Assembly (NCBI GenBank): GCA_029210175.1
Contig: JARGPL010000003.1
Location: 235,621 to 299,620 of the forward strand
Reading direction: 5' to 3'
Origin: Minwuia sp.
GTDB taxonomy: Bacteria > Pseudomonadota > Alphaproteobacteria > Minwuiales > Minwuiaceae
DNA: 64,000 bases
Below are positions 37,324 to 47,238 of the stretch, in pieces. The notes under the pieces are model-generated. The model did no database searches. It saw nothing but the letters and a program-made list of their open reading frames with translations, and had not been told where the DNA came from. Numbering within the stretch: position 1 is the first letter of the stretch; the number at the start of each line of letters is the position of its first letter. The translations under genes were made by a program, and so were the position numbers.

Positions 37324-38510
37324 CAGCCCCGACTGTCAGCCTTCCGTGCCAGCAAATCCGTGTAGCGCGCCGCAAGCCGCTTCAGCACGACTTCGGCAAC
37401 GAACAGTTCCCGAACACGTTCTTGCGCGGATCGTGCCAGTTGCAGACGCAGGTCAGGATCATCCGCCAGGCGTGTGATCGCTGCGGCAAGCGCCGCCGGG
37501 TCGCCCGCCGGTATCACCAGCCCGTGTTCGCCATCGGTAACGATTTCCGGCACCGCGCCAACAGGCGTGACAACCGGCACCAGCCCCGCGGCCATGGCCT
37601 CCAGCAGACTGTTGGGAAACCCTTCGCCATAGGACGGCATCAGGAAGACATCGCCATGGCGCATCAGATCCAGCAGGTCGGCGTGCGCCAGATACCCTTG
37701 CCGGGTGATGCGCTGCGGCAGGGCCGCAGTCTCGAAATGTGACTCCAGCGGCTCGATGATCGCTGCAAGATGAAAATCGCCATGAACCGCGGCCATGTCT
37801 GGCCGTTGCAGCGCCTCGATCAGGACGTAGGCACCCTTCCGCTTCGCCTCCGTCCCGGCGGCAAAGATGAACAGTGGCGGGTCATTGCGCGGCGCGTCCA
37901 CGGCCACGATGGATGCACTGGGCACCGAATTGTAGAGTACCAGCATCGGCCCCGTCCGGCCCAGCCCGGCCAGATAGTCACGCCATCCCTCCGACTGCAC
38001 GATCAGGACATCGGGGGCTGCGACACCGGCACGGATGCCGCGCTGCAGCCGTGGCGATGACCCTTCGTAGAACTGGTCGAAGATCCCACCGAGACGCATC
38101 ATGGTGGGCCGCCCCAGCCGCCTGGCCATCCAGAGGTAGACGCAGGATTCCCAGAAGGTCTGAAAGTCGGACGACTGGATCTGCACGATGTCGATCCTGC
38201 GGACCCAGAGCACGAAGGGGAACGACACCAGATGCCAGAGTGTCGCGAATGCGGCCACGAACAGACGCAGCACGCCGCCTTTCAGGATCGCCGCATAGCC
38301 GTAATTGTCGACCACGTTCTTCTTTGGTGGCCGGGATGTGGTGTGAGGAATGAAATCCACCGCATCAGCCAGGTCAGACGCGATGAGGTTGAGCATGAAG
38401 GTCGTGACCCCGCCCGTGGTCGGCGGAAATGGCCCGACAAGCAGCACGCGCGGGCGCCCGCCGGACCGCGTTTTCGGCCTGGGGTCTGTGGCATTTTCCT
38501 GGGCTGGCAT
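37323..38510 (-). CDS. GT4-family glycosyltransferase
   Basis: A 395-residue GT-B glycosyltransferase with the N-terminal glycine-rich loop LVGPFPPTTGGVTTF, central FIFAAGTEAKRKGAYVLIEAL and the donor-site motif SYGEGFPNSLLEAMAAGLVP (EX7E). It is the first gene of the minus-strand exopolysaccharide series (glycosyltransferase, heparinase-like, AlgD-like, glycosyltransferase, VanZ-like). The start at 38510 gives a short Ser/Pro/Arg-rich extension before the fold, which is slightly uncertain. Confidence 0.88.
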   Translation of the reverse strand: MPAQENATDPRPKTRSGGRPRVLLVGPFPPTTGGVTTFMLNLIASDLADAVDFIPHTTSRPPKKNVVDNYGYAAILKGGVLRLFVAAFATLWHLVSFPFVLWVRRIDIVQIQSSDFQTFWESCVYLWMARRLGRPTMMRLGGIFDQFYEGSSPRLQRGIRAGVAAPDVLIVQSEGWRDYLAGLGRTGPMLVLYNSVPSASIVAVDAPRNDPPLFIFAAGTEAKRKGAYVLIEALQRPDMAAVHGDFHLAAIIEPLESHFETAALPQRITRQGYLAHADLLDLMRHGDVFLMPSYGEGFPNSLLEAMAAGLVPVVTPVGAVPEIVTDGEHGLVIPAGDPAALAAAITRLADDPDLRLQLARSAQERVRELFVAEVVLKRLAARYTDLLARKADSRG

Positions 38511-38621
38511 TGGGTCCCTGACTGAAAGTCTGCACCTGGGCTGGAACGCGCGTCCCGTCCCTGTAGGGTGCCGTGGCGCGGACTGTCAAACAATTGGTAA
38601 GTGACGGAGACCGGGCATGGT

Positions 38622-38717
38622 GTTGTTTCACGCGGGGCCGTCACGCGGCCCCGCAGACATGTGATCGACCTGATTGGCAGCGCGGCAGGAAACTTGAATG
38701 CAACGGCATGAAACAAC
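38622..38717. repeat. Nested inverted repeats between divergent polysaccharide genes
   Basis: GTTGTTTCA at 38622-38630 is the perfect complement of TGAAACAAC at 38709-38717. Between them GCGGGGCCG (38632-38640) pairs perfectly with CGGCCCCGC (38646-38654) around a five-base TCACG loop. The nested arrangement lies in the promoter/leader region of the divergent glycosyltransferase and heparinase-family genes. Confidence 0.6.
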
Positions 38718-38744
38718 GTGGTCACAACTTTCGGGAGGTCCCTG

Positions 38745-41189
38745 ATGGGCATTCGCAGCGGCATTCTAGGCGGTTTTCGCGTCCTCGCCTTCGCGACGGT
38801 CGCAATCTGCATGACGGGGACGTCCCGTGCCGATACAGCCGCTGATGTCGCCAGTACCTGGCTGGACTATATCGAACGCCTGCCCAAGCCCCAGACCGTC
38901 ACGGATTACCTGTCGCCCAGGACCGCGCTGGAATTTCCGGTCGCCCCTGGCAACGGCGCGATCACGGCACAGAATCCGCCGGTTTTTCACTGGCGCTATG
39001 ATGCGGTGGACACGACCTACGAGGTGGAACTGATCGGCCAGGATGGCACCCGGCTGCATCGCCTGACCCCCTATAACCACATGATGCTCGACGCCCCGCT
39101 GGAAAAAGGAAACTGGCGCTGGCGTGCCCGGGCCTGGCCAGGCGGACAACCGGCCGAGGCATGGGGTGCCTGGCGGGAGTTCAGCATTCACCCGAAGGCG
39201 CATGTCTTCGTCGCGCCCTCCGTATCCGAAGCCTGGGACCGCGCCGTCAACAACCGGGGCCCGCGCAGTCTGCCGCCCAAGGAAGAGTTCAAACTGCTGC
39301 GCCGCGGGTTGCGCCAGGGCGACCGCAAGAAGGTGTTCAACAGCGTCCGCCGCACGGTGGAAGACAAGTGGGTCGGCGATGAACTGACCAAGGAACCCCC
39401 GGTCGCCACGTTCGAGGTTGAAGACTTCTACGAACGCATCCGCGTCGCCCGTTTCATCGCAGGCGAGGTCAATCGCGCGACGGTTCGGCTGTCCACGATC
39501 ATCTACACCTACTGGCTGACGCGGGACGAGCCATCGCTGAAGGAATCATGGCGCCGCGCGGCGAACCTGCTGTCCTGGGACCCGGACCACTCCACCGGCC
39601 TGCGGTCGTCGGACCTGTCGAACCTGCGCATTTCGCTGACCCTGGCCCTGACCTACGACATCACCAAGAAATGGCTCGATGATGAGCAGAAGGCCGAACT
39701 GCTGGCGATGATCGAGTACCGGACGCAGGCGGCCTTTGACCGCTACATCGTCGACCGGCGACGGCAGCTGGAGGTGAAACCCTACAACAGCCACGGCTTC
39801 CGTCAGGCGGGGGCAATCACCGCGATCTCCATCCTGCTGGCGCGCGATTCATCGCGGGCGAAGAACTGGTTCTTCCGCACCTACCCGATCTATCTCGCCA
39901 CCAACAATCCCTGGGGCGGCGATGACGGCGGCTTTGGCAACGGCGTGAACTATGGCGTCTGGGATGCGATGAACAGCATGCAGTACTGGGACGTCATGCG
40001 GAACGCCATCGGAGTGGACCCGGTGAACATGAGCTGGCCGCAACAGGCAGGCATCTTCTTCAGCTACCTGATCCCGCCGGGCACGCCCAACAGCGCCTTT
40101 GGCGATGGCGGCGAATATGAGCGCGCCGACGTCTGGTCCCTGCTGGCGCAGATGTACCTGCAGCGGGTGAACACCCCGATCAGCCGCCGCTTCGCCGCGC
40201 AATGGAGCGACGTCGAGAACCGTGACGAATACTTCGTGCACCTCTACGGTCCCCTCTATGAACCGGCAAAGCCGTTCGAGCCGGCGGACCACGTGGAACT
40301 GCCGAACACGGCGGTATTCCCGTCAATCGGCTGGGTGGCAATGCATTCCGAACTGGATGATCCCGACCGCTATTCGATCCTGTTCAAGTCCAGCCCCTAT
40401 GGCTCCTTCAACCATTCGCACGGGGATCAGAACAGCTTCATCATCAACGGCCGCAAGCAGTCGCTGGCCATCGACAGCGGGTACTACGACACATGGAAGT
40501 CCGCCCATCACGAGGGCTGGACCATGCAGACCAAGGCCCACAATGCGATCACCTATGATGGCGGCACGGGGCAGCCGTTCCAGGACCGGTCAGCATCGGG
40601 CGATCTGGTGAATTTCGCGCGCTGCGGTGACGTGGACATGGCGGTGGGCGACGCCACTGCTGCCTACAAGGGCGAACTCAGCCGCGCCATCCGCACCATG
40701 ATGTATGTCCGCCCGGACGTGGCACTGATCTATGACGACCTGGCATCGGAAACGCCGCGGCGGTTCGAATGGAACCTGCACAGCTGGACCGAGATCGACC
40801 GTGTCGGCGCCAGTGGCCTCAACATCTCCCGGGGCGAAGGCAGCGCCTGTTTCACGGTCCTCAGCGCCCCCGACTTCGGTATCGGGCAGAGCAATGAATT
40901 CCCGGCCAACCCCGATGAGTTCTTCGTGCCCGACTGGCAGCCGCAGTGGCATGCAACGGTTTCCACGAAGGAAAAGGTCAATGCCGCAGAATTCCTGGTG
41001 GCCGTGGACCTGGGGTGCAAGGGTAATGTGGCGGAGGCCGTCACGCCAAGGCCCGGCGGCGGTTTCAGCCTGCAGATCGGTGGCCAGAAGATCACCATCG
41101 ATGCCAGTGGCGGCACCGCGGAACCGCTCGGTCCGACCAGGGCACCGCCCGCCTGCAAGGTGCCGCCCCTGGAACTGGCCGTGAAGTGA
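38745..41189 (+). CDS. Secreted heparinase II/III-family protein with DUF4962 N-domain
   Basis: An 814-residue protein with a signal peptide (FRVLAFATVAICMTGTSRA), an N-terminal beta-sandwich/DUF4962-type region (about 60-160), a helical toroid domain (about 170-480) and a C-terminal heparinase II/III beta domain (about 510-780). That domain includes FNHSHGDQNSFIINGRKQSL and the substrate-site HNAITYDGGTG. It is probably a periplasmic lyase for an acidic polysaccharide. ATG 38745 follows GGGAGG by 6 bases; the ATG at 38718 lacks that. It is divergent from the exopolysaccharide genes and may trim or degrade the product. Confidence 0.85.
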   Translation: MGIRSGILGGFRVLAFATVAICMTGTSRADTAADVASTWLDYIERLPKPQTVTDYLSPRTALEFPVAPGNGAITAQNPPVFHWRYDAVDTTYEVELIGQDGTRLHRLTPYNHMMLDAPLEKGNWRWRARAWPGGQPAEAWGAWREFSIHPKAHVFVAPSVSEAWDRAVNNRGPRSLPPKEEFKLLRRGLRQGDRKKVFNSVRRTVEDKWVGDELTKEPPVATFEVEDFYERIRVARFIAGEVNRATVRLSTIIYTYWLTRDEPSLKESWRRAANLLSWDPDHSTGLRSSDLSNLRISLTLALTYDITKKWLDDEQKAELLAMIEYRTQAAFDRYIVDRRRQLEVKPYNSHGFRQAGAITAISILLARDSSRAKNWFFRTYPIYLATNNPWGGDDGGFGNGVNYGVWDAMNSMQYWDVMRNAIGVDPVNMSWPQQAGIFFSYLIPPGTPNSAFGDGGEYERADVWSLLAQMYLQRVNTPISRRFAAQWSDVENRDEYFVHLYGPLYEPAKPFEPADHVELPNTAVFPSIGWVAMHSELDDPDRYSILFKSSPYGSFNHSHGDQNSFIINGRKQSLAIDSGYYDTWKSAHHEGWTMQTKAHNAITYDGGTGQPFQDRSASGDLVNFARCGDVDMAVGDATAAYKGELSRAIRTMMYVRPDVALIYDDLASETPRRFEWNLHSWTEIDRVGASGLNISRGEGSACFTVLSAPDFGIGQSNEFPANPDEFFVPDWQPQWHATVSTKEKVNAAEFLVAVDLGCKGNVAEAVTPRPGGGFSLQIGGQKITIDASGGTAEPLGPTRAPPACKVPPLELAVK

Positions 41190-41228
41190 AGCCTGCGCGA
41201 CGGCATCTGCGCCGATCAATTGCCCGCT

Positions 41229-43781
41229 TCAGAACTGCCGCAGCAGCCGCATGATGTAGTCGAGTTCCTCTGGCGGACGCGTGCGCTGCCCGGAGCGGCG
41301 GCGGAGTTCGTCGAGGATTTCACGTGAACGCTGCAGGGCGCTCTGTGCGGGCACCATGTCGCCAGTGCCTTCCCCCCAGCTGTCGGTGGGGGAGCGACCA
41401 AGCGGATCTGTCGGCTGGGCATTGTCGCCCCCGCGCGACGGCGCGTTCTGATTCTGCGCCTGACCCTGCCCGCGATTGGCCAGTTCCTGCAGCACGGATT
41501 CGGCACCACGGCGCAACCGGTCCAGCGCCGCCGCCTGTTCGTCCAGCGCCTGATCGGATTCACCTGATCCCAGGGCCGACTGGGCAGAGCGCATGGCCTG
41601 TTCGGCTTCCCCAAGTTCGCCGGGGATATTGCCCATATTCTCGCCCAGCTGCTGCATCAGCTCGCCCAGACGACGGCGCAATTGCCCCTGTGCATCGGCC
41701 AGGTCGCTCTCGCTCTGTTCGCCCGGTGTCCCACCACGCGCGCCCTTGTTCTTGTCGAAGGTCTGGGACCGGCCAAACCGGCTGCGACCGGGTGAATTGA
41801 AGGGATTGGTCTCCGAAGGCAGCTTGGCATCCGGTTGCGTGTTCTGCTGGCGACGCTCGAACGTGCGGTCCATCAGCGACTGCTGCTGTTCCATCATCTG
41901 GCCCAGCTGATCGGCCAGTCGCTCGGCCTGCTGTTCGGACTGCGCCCGGCCACCCTGATTTCCCATCTGCAGGTTTTCGAGCATGTTCTGCAGCTGTGAC
42001 AGCATCTGGCGGGCCTGATCGCGCGCGCCGGAGCGGGAGAGTTCGCGCGCCTGATCCAGCATGTCGGCCATGGTCTGGTTTTCCAGATTGTTGGCGTCAT
42101 CCATTTCCGGCAGTTCCTCACCCGCTTCCATGCGGCGCTGCGCGTCGTCCTGCATGGCCTGCAGGTATTCATCCATCGCCGCCTGCAGCTCGTCCATCAG
42201 GGCCTGGATCTCTTCCTCCGACGCGCCGTTGGCCAGCGCTTCCGACAGGCGTTCCTGAATGTCACGCAGCCGATTCTGCGCCGCAGCAATGTTGCCTTCC
42301 TCGATCTTCAGCGCGGTCTGCCACAGCATCCCGGCGCTGGCCTCGACGGTGGCAGCATCCGTGCTGGCCGCAATATCGGTCGCCAGCATGCTGAGCGCGA
42401 TGTGGACCGCGAAATCCTCGTGATAGCGCTTCGGGTTGATCTGCAGCGCACGCAGCGCGCGCGCCACCCATTGCTGCTGTCCGGCAGGGTCTTCAGACAG
42501 GCGCTGGCGGATCTCGATCACGGCCCGCGCTGCGGGTTGCCTGAAGATACGGGCCGGCAGGGTGAACGCCAGCGGCTCCGACCGCCCGGTCTGGGCGGCA
42601 TCATCCACTGCTTCCATCACCAGCATCACGTCCTGTCCGGCCCAGGGATGGGCGGCCAGATCACGGAACACCGTGTCAATCGCCTGCAGCGGGCGCCGCC
42701 CCGGCAGCGGCAGGTCGAGGACGATCGCGCCTTCGTGCCCGTCGCGGGTGATCCGCGCAGAAATGCCGGTGATGCCATAGTCGTCGTTGGCCCGATAGAC
42801 CAGCCGAAGGGCACCACGCAGTGTGCCTTGCGGCGGCTCGGTCAGGCTGATGGTGGGCATCGCATCCGCAATGATGCTGATCGGCCAGGCTGCGATCTCT
42901 CCCTCGCCACGCCGTACGGTCAGGGTATCGCCTGTCGTCAGCACCCGCTCGATCTGCAGATCACGTTCACCGACGCGCTCGAACGGCTCCTGCTGCGCGC
43001 CGATGGCCAGAACCGGTTCTCCGCCCCCGTGGTAACGGGCCAGAAACCGGCTGCCGGTAGGCACTTCGACTGCGGGCATGGCGCCCTGGGCGTCATCGGG
43101 ACGGGTCATGGCACTGATGAAGATCGGGGGTTTGCCGGTATAGGCTGGCGGCGTGATCCAGGCTTCCAGCACCGTATCCTCGCTCGCCCCGCCGATCCCG
43201 GCACCCGCATCCAGCGCCGCGACCAGGCGGTCACCGGCGCGGCCCCCGGCAACAGCCAGGCTGAACGCGAAGATCATCAGGACCAGCAGGCGCAGGCCAC
43301 AGGGATCACGGCTCGGCATGCGCGTGTCAGGGGCGGGCGGGGTCAACTGGCCAATGCGCGTCGCCAGCTGCCGACGGTGTGCCTGCCAGAGCGCGCGCGC
43401 GTCCGCATCCTTGCCCCCGATGGCCATGCGGTCCCGGGCGCTGGTCAGCGGGCGGTGAACATCGCCGGATTGTTCCAGGTGTCGATCAACGTCGGCACGC
43501 GTCACCGGGCGATAGGCCATCAGGCCCCGCACCAGCAGCCAGCCACAGCCGAGCACGGCTGCTGCGAGAAGGATCAGGTGCAGCACGGCAGGCAGCATCT
43601 GCCATAGGCCGAGGAATGTGACAGACAGGACCAGCAGAACCGCACACAGGGCGGGCCAGAGCAGCGGCACCAGCCGTTCCCAGGCCAGCGACAGGCGCGT
43701 CACGAACAGTTTCCGGCCCAGCAGCCTTGCCTGCTGGCGGGTCAGAATCTCGTCCAGTGATGCGTCCTGCTGTTCTGCCAT
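41229..43781 (-). CDS. DUF4175 (TIGR02302) membrane protein
   Basis: About 850 residues: two hydrophobic helices near the N-terminus (LVPLLWPALCAVLLVLSVTF and a second at about 65-85), a third near 185-200, an extracytoplasmic beta-rich region, and a long Gln/Met/Glu-rich helical C-terminal part with probable coiled coils (about 520-750). This matches the TIGR02302/DUF4175 family of unknown function, often next to lysA in alphaproteobacteria. ATG 43781 begins the MAEQQDASLDEIL sequence typical of the family; the longer upstream frame overlaps lysA. The gene may belong to the argH-lptM-lysA transcript. Confidence 0.85.
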   Translation of the reverse strand: MAEQQDASLDEILTRQQARLLGRKLFVTRLSLAWERLVPLLWPALCAVLLVLSVTFLGLWQMLPAVLHLILLAAAVLGCGWLLVRGLMAYRPVTRADVDRHLEQSGDVHRPLTSARDRMAIGGKDADARALWQAHRRQLATRIGQLTPPAPDTRMPSRDPCGLRLLVLMIFAFSLAVAGGRAGDRLVAALDAGAGIGGASEDTVLEAWITPPAYTGKPPIFISAMTRPDDAQGAMPAVEVPTGSRFLARYHGGGEPVLAIGAQQEPFERVGERDLQIERVLTTGDTLTVRRGEGEIAAWPISIIADAMPTISLTEPPQGTLRGALRLVYRANDDYGITGISARITRDGHEGAIVLDLPLPGRRPLQAIDTVFRDLAAHPWAGQDVMLVMEAVDDAAQTGRSEPLAFTLPARIFRQPAARAVIEIRQRLSEDPAGQQQWVARALRALQINPKRYHEDFAVHIALSMLATDIAASTDAATVEASAGMLWQTALKIEEGNIAAAQNRLRDIQERLSEALANGASEEEIQALMDELQAAMDEYLQAMQDDAQRRMEAGEELPEMDDANNLENQTMADMLDQARELSRSGARDQARQMLSQLQNMLENLQMGNQGGRAQSEQQAERLADQLGQMMEQQQSLMDRTFERRQQNTQPDAKLPSETNPFNSPGRSRFGRSQTFDKNKGARGGTPGEQSESDLADAQGQLRRRLGELMQQLGENMGNIPGELGEAEQAMRSAQSALGSGESDQALDEQAAALDRLRRGAESVLQELANRGQGQAQNQNAPSRGGDNAQPTDPLGRSPTDSWGEGTGDMVPAQSALQRSREILDELRRRSGQRTRPPEELDYIMRLLRQF

Positions 43782-43824
43782 CAGCTTCCTGTTCTTCCGT
43801 CGCGACGGACCGGACCGCGCACCG

Positions 43825-45111
43825 TCAGGCGGTGTCCGGTTCCAGCCAGGCCGGAATGGCGTCCAGCCCCAGCAGATCATCAAAGGTCTGCCGCGCCCGC
43901 ACAACCGCAAACCGGTCTCCATCCACCAGTACTTCCGGCACCAGCAGGCGCGTGTTGTATGTCGACGCCATGACTGCACCGTAGGCTCCGGCACTCATGA
44001 AACACAGCGTATCACCGGCAATCACCGGCGGCATCTCACAATCCCTTGCAAATGTGTCGGTGCTTTCGCAGATCGGGCCGACGATGTCCGCGCGAATGGT
44101 CTCGCCCTGCGGTTCCTTTTCCGTGCGGATCTCGTGCACGGCGTCATACATGGCCGGGCGCACCAGGTCGTTCATCGCGGAATCGAGGATGACGAAGGTT
44201 CGTCCGTCCCCTTCCTTCACGTAGACGACTTCCGTCAGCAGCACCCCGGCGTTGCCGACGATCATCCGTCCAGGTTCGAAGATCAGGGTGGCACCGAGCT
44301 GCCCCACGGTGCGACTGACGATGGCCGCATAGGCCTCCGGCGACGGCGGTTCGGCATCGGCGCTGTAGGGAATGCCCAGGCCGCCCCCCAGATCGATGGT
44401 GTTGATGTCATGACCATCGGCTCGCAACTCGACAACCAGATCAGCCGCCCGGGCAAAGGCCTTCTCGAAGGGACTGAGGTCGGTCAGCTGGGATCCGATG
44501 TGCAGGTCCACGCCGATCACCTTGATGCCGGGCAGGGTCGCGGCGCGGGCGTAGACGTCGCGCGCACGACTGATCGGAATGCCGAACTTGTTCTCCGACT
44601 TGCCGGTGGATATCTTGGCATGAGTCAGGGCGTCAACGTCCGGATTGACCCGCACCGTGATCGCGGCGGTCAGCCCCAGGCCCGACGCCGTCTCCGACAG
44701 CGCCTCCAGTTCCGGCTCCGATTCCACATTGAACTGGCGGATACCGGTCTTGAGCGCATAGGCCATCTCCTCACGGGTCTTGCCGACACCGGAAAAGACA
44801 ATCTTCTCCGGCGGCACACCGGCGGCGAGGCCGCGACGCAACTCCCCCTCCGACACCACGTCGACACCTGCGCCCATGCGGGCCAGGGTGCGCACGATGG
44901 CAAGATTGCTGTTCGCCTTCACGGAATAGCAGATCAGGCTTTCCACGTCGGGGCAGGCGCTGGCCAGCGCCATGGCGAACACGCGGTACTGCCGGCGCAG
45001 CATGGCGGACGAATAGACATACACCGGGCTGCCCACCTGATCGGCAATGTCGGCAAGCGGAACGTCTTCGACATGCAGGTGGCCGTCGCGGTACTGGAAC
45101 TGGTCGGTCAT
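43825..45111 (-). CDS. lysA: Diaminopimelate decarboxylase LysA
   Basis: A 428-residue fold-type III PLP enzyme making lysine from meso-diaminopimelate. The PLP lysine is in ICYSVKANSNLAIV near residue 63. VDLHIGSQLTDL, the phosphate-binding DLGGGLGIPY, GRMIVGNAGVLLTEV and CESTDTFARDC complete the family signature. The start overlaps the stop of the small lipoprotein gene by 4 bp (ATGA), showing translational coupling. Confidence 0.97.
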   Translation of the reverse strand: MTDQFQYRDGHLHVEDVPLADIADQVGSPVYVYSSAMLRRQYRVFAMALASACPDVESLICYSVKANSNLAIVRTLARMGAGVDVVSEGELRRGLAAGVPPEKIVFSGVGKTREEMAYALKTGIRQFNVESEPELEALSETASGLGLTAAITVRVNPDVDALTHAKISTGKSENKFGIPISRARDVYARAATLPGIKVIGVDLHIGSQLTDLSPFEKAFARAADLVVELRADGHDINTIDLGGGLGIPYSADAEPPSPEAYAAIVSRTVGQLGATLIFEPGRMIVGNAGVLLTEVVYVKEGDGRTFVILDSAMNDLVRPAMYDAVHEIRTEKEPQGETIRADIVGPICESTDTFARDCEMPPVIAGDTLCFMSAGAYGAVMASTYNTRLLVPEVLVDGDRFAVVRARQTFDDLLGLDAIPAWLEPDTA

Positions 45112-45251
45112 TGGTTCTGCTTTCCCTGCTTCGCGTCCTTTTCCGCCTGCTGGCGGGCGCTTTCGGATGGCGTCAGGGGTTCCCCCTTCTTGCCACAGGC
45201 ACTGATGCCGACGGCTGTCAGCAACAGGACCACGATCAATACACGGATCAT
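45108..45251 (-). CDS. lptM: Small lipoprotein, LptM-like
   Basis: A 47-residue lipoprotein missed by length filters. It has a short hydrophobic signal ([15 protein letters not shown]) and lipobox ISAC with Cys19, followed by [13 protein letters not shown] and a Gln/Lys-rich tail, giving a mature lipoprotein of only 29 residues. The CGKKGxP start is typical of the YifL/LptM family, which in E. coli helps mature the LPS transporter LptD. It is exactly embedded between argH and lysA with 4-bp ATGA overlaps on both sides, a strong sign of a real coding sequence. The LptM function here is by family analogy. Confidence 0.85.
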   Translation of the reverse strand: MIRVLIVVLLLTAVGISACGKKGEPLTPSESARQQAEKDAKQGKQNQ

Positions 45252-46642
45252 TTCAGCACCTCCCGCCAGCGGGCAATCTGGGCGCGCACCTGATCCGGTG
45301 CCGTGCCGCCGTAGGATTTCCGCGCATGCACCGCACTTTCGGCGTCCAGCACCCTGTAGACCGCATCGGTGATCTTCGGCTCGATCCCCTGCAGCACATC
45401 CAGCGGCAGGTCAGCCAGGTCACAGCCCCGGTCCTCCGCCGCCTTCACGGCAGCACCGGTGGCGTGATGCGCATCCCGGAACGGCATGTCCAGCGCCTGC
45501 ACCAGCCAGTCGGCAAAGTCGGTGGCGGTCGCGAAACCGGACGTGGCAGCGGTCTTCAGCGATTCCGTGTTCGGCGTCATGTCGGCAATCATGCCCGCCA
45601 TGGCTGTCACACAAAGCTCGATGGTATCGGCCGCATCAAACAGGGTTTCCTTGTCTTCCTGCATGTCCTTGCCATAGGCCATCGGCAGGCCCTTCATCAC
45701 CATGACCAGCGCGATGTAGGCACCGCTGATCCGCCCGATCTTGCCCTTGATCAGTTCCGCGGCGTCCGGGTTCCGCTTCTGCGGCATGATCGATGAACCG
45801 GTGGAGAAGGCATCCGAAAGGGTGACGAAGCGGAACTGCGCCGACGACCAGATCACCAGTTCCTCCGCCAGACGCGACAGGTGCATCGCGGCCATGTTGG
45901 CCGTGTGCAGGAAATCCAGCGCGAAATCACGGTCGGATACGGCATCGAGACTGTTTGCCGTTGGCCGGTCGAAGCCCAGCGCCGAAGCTGTCATGTCCCG
46001 GTCGATCGGGAACGACGTGCCCGCCAGGGCGGCAGAGCCCAGCGGCGATTCATTCAGCCTGCGCCGGGTTTCGGCCAACCGGTCTCGGTCGCGCCCGAAC
46101 ATTTCCACGTAGGCCATCATGTGATGGCCGAAGGTCACCGGCTGGGCCACCTGCATGTGGGTGAAGCCGGGCATCACGGCATCCGCATGCGCATCCGCCT
46201 GGTCCAGCAGTGCGCCGATCAGATCGCAGAAGACCAGGTCCAGCCGGTCGATGGTGTCGCGCACCCACAGCTTGAAGTCGGTTGCCACCTGATCGTTGCG
46301 GCTCCGGCCCGTGTGCAGCCGCCCGGCGGTGGGGCCGATCAGTTCCCGCAGGCGGTTTTCCACGTTCATGTGGATGTCTTCCAGCGCGGCGGAAAACAGG
46401 AACCGGCCGTCCTCGATCTCACGCAGAATTGCGTCGAGACCGCCATTGATTGAGGCCACGTCAGCACTTGTCAGGATACCCTGCGCTGCCAACATGTCGG
46501 CATGCGCCTTCGATCCCCGGATGTCCTGGGCATAGAAGCGCTGGTCGAAATCGATGGAGGCGTTGATCTTTTCCATCACCTTCGCGGGGCCGCCGGCAAA
46601 ACGGCCGCCCCACATTTCATTGCTGGTAGGTTTGTCTGACAT
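45248..46642 (-). CDS. argH: Argininosuccinate lyase
   Basis: A 464-residue enzyme of the fumarase/aspartase superfamily that splits argininosuccinate to arginine and fumarate. The signature [19 protein letters not shown] is near residue 283, with [17 protein letters not shown] near 110 and [16 protein letters not shown] near 156. It is first in an argH-lptM-lysA series with 4-bp overlaps. The start is head-to-head with the TlpA-type gene, the two initiation codons touching, so transcription from both sides must begin inside the opposite gene. Confidence 0.98.
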   Translation of the reverse strand: MSDKPTSNEMWGGRFAGGPAKVMEKINASIDFDQRFYAQDIRGSKAHADMLAAQGILTSADVASINGGLDAILREIEDGRFLFSAALEDIHMNVENRLRELIGPTAGRLHTGRSRNDQVATDFKLWVRDTIDRLDLVFCDLIGALLDQADAHADAVMPGFTHMQVAQPVTFGHHMMAYVEMFGRDRDRLAETRRRLNESPLGSAALAGTSFPIDRDMTASALGFDRPTANSLDAVSDRDFALDFLHTANMAAMHLSRLAEELVIWSSAQFRFVTLSDAFSTGSSIMPQKRNPDAAELIKGKIGRISGAYIALVMVMKGLPMAYGKDMQEDKETLFDAADTIELCVTAMAGMIADMTPNTESLKTAATSGFATATDFADWLVQALDMPFRDAHHATGAAVKAAEDRGCDLADLPLDVLQGIEPKITDAVYRVLDAESAVHARKSYGGTAPDQVRAQIARWREVLK

Positions 46643-47219
46643 GTTGCTTCTAAGACCTGGAATGTTGCCCCGGATCGGGGTGTTTGCCCTGCTTGTTGCG
46701 ATCCTTAGTCCGGTAGCTGCCGGAGCGGAACCCCCACTGGCGCAATATGCGGTCGGTCAACTGCAGAATCTTGCCGTGCATGAGCAGCCGAAGCCGGTAC
46801 CGGAGGCGCGTTTCAAGGATGGCGATGGCAAGGACATGGACCTGACAGCGTTTCGGGGCAAGGTCGTGCTGGTCAACCTGTGGGCCACCTGGTGTGCCCC
46901 CTGCCGCCACGAGATGCCTTCGATCAGTCGCCTGCAGGCCGCACGTGGCGGACCGGATTTCATTGTCGCGGCAATCTCCGTTGACCGGGGCGGTGCAGAC
47001 AAGTCCAGCGCCTTCCTGAAGGAAGTGGAGGCGGACAACCTGCCCCTGTTCATCGACCAGACCACGCGGATCGGCCGCACGCTGGGTGCCTATGGCCTGC
47101 CCATCACCATCCTGCTGAACCGGCAGGGTGACGAAGTCGCCCGCCTCGTCGGCCCCGCCGAATGGGACAGCCCGGAAGCGATGGCACTGATCGACGCGCT
47201 GATTGCGGCAGGGTCGTGA
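46641..47219 (+). CDS. TlpA-family thiol-disulfide oxidoreductase
   Basis: About 192 residues: a signal peptide or anchor ([21 protein letters not shown]), then a thioredoxin fold with active site [13 protein letters not shown] near residue 92 and the cis-Pro segment YGLPITILL. It works in the periplasm in disulfide reduction, for example in cytochrome c maturation. The start is unsure: ATG 46641 touches the argH start, and ATG 46662 would remove seven residues and give a tidier signal peptide. Confidence 0.9.
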   Translation: MLLLRPGMLPRIGVFALLVAILSPVAAGAEPPLAQYAVGQLQNLAVHEQPKPVPEARFKDGDGKDMDLTAFRGKVVLVNLWATWCAPCRHEMPSISRLQAARGGPDFIVAAISVDRGGADKSSAFLKEVEADNLPLFIDQTTRIGRTLGAYGLPITILLNRQGDEVARLVGPAEWDSPEAMALIDALIAAGS

Positions 47220-47238
47220 AAACGGCTGGCCGTACGCA

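Noticed and set aside
43618..45372. A 584-residue plus-strand open frame over lysA and the DUF4175 start
   Set aside because: It lies antisense to lysA, lptM and DUF4175 and has no domain; it is a compositional shadow.
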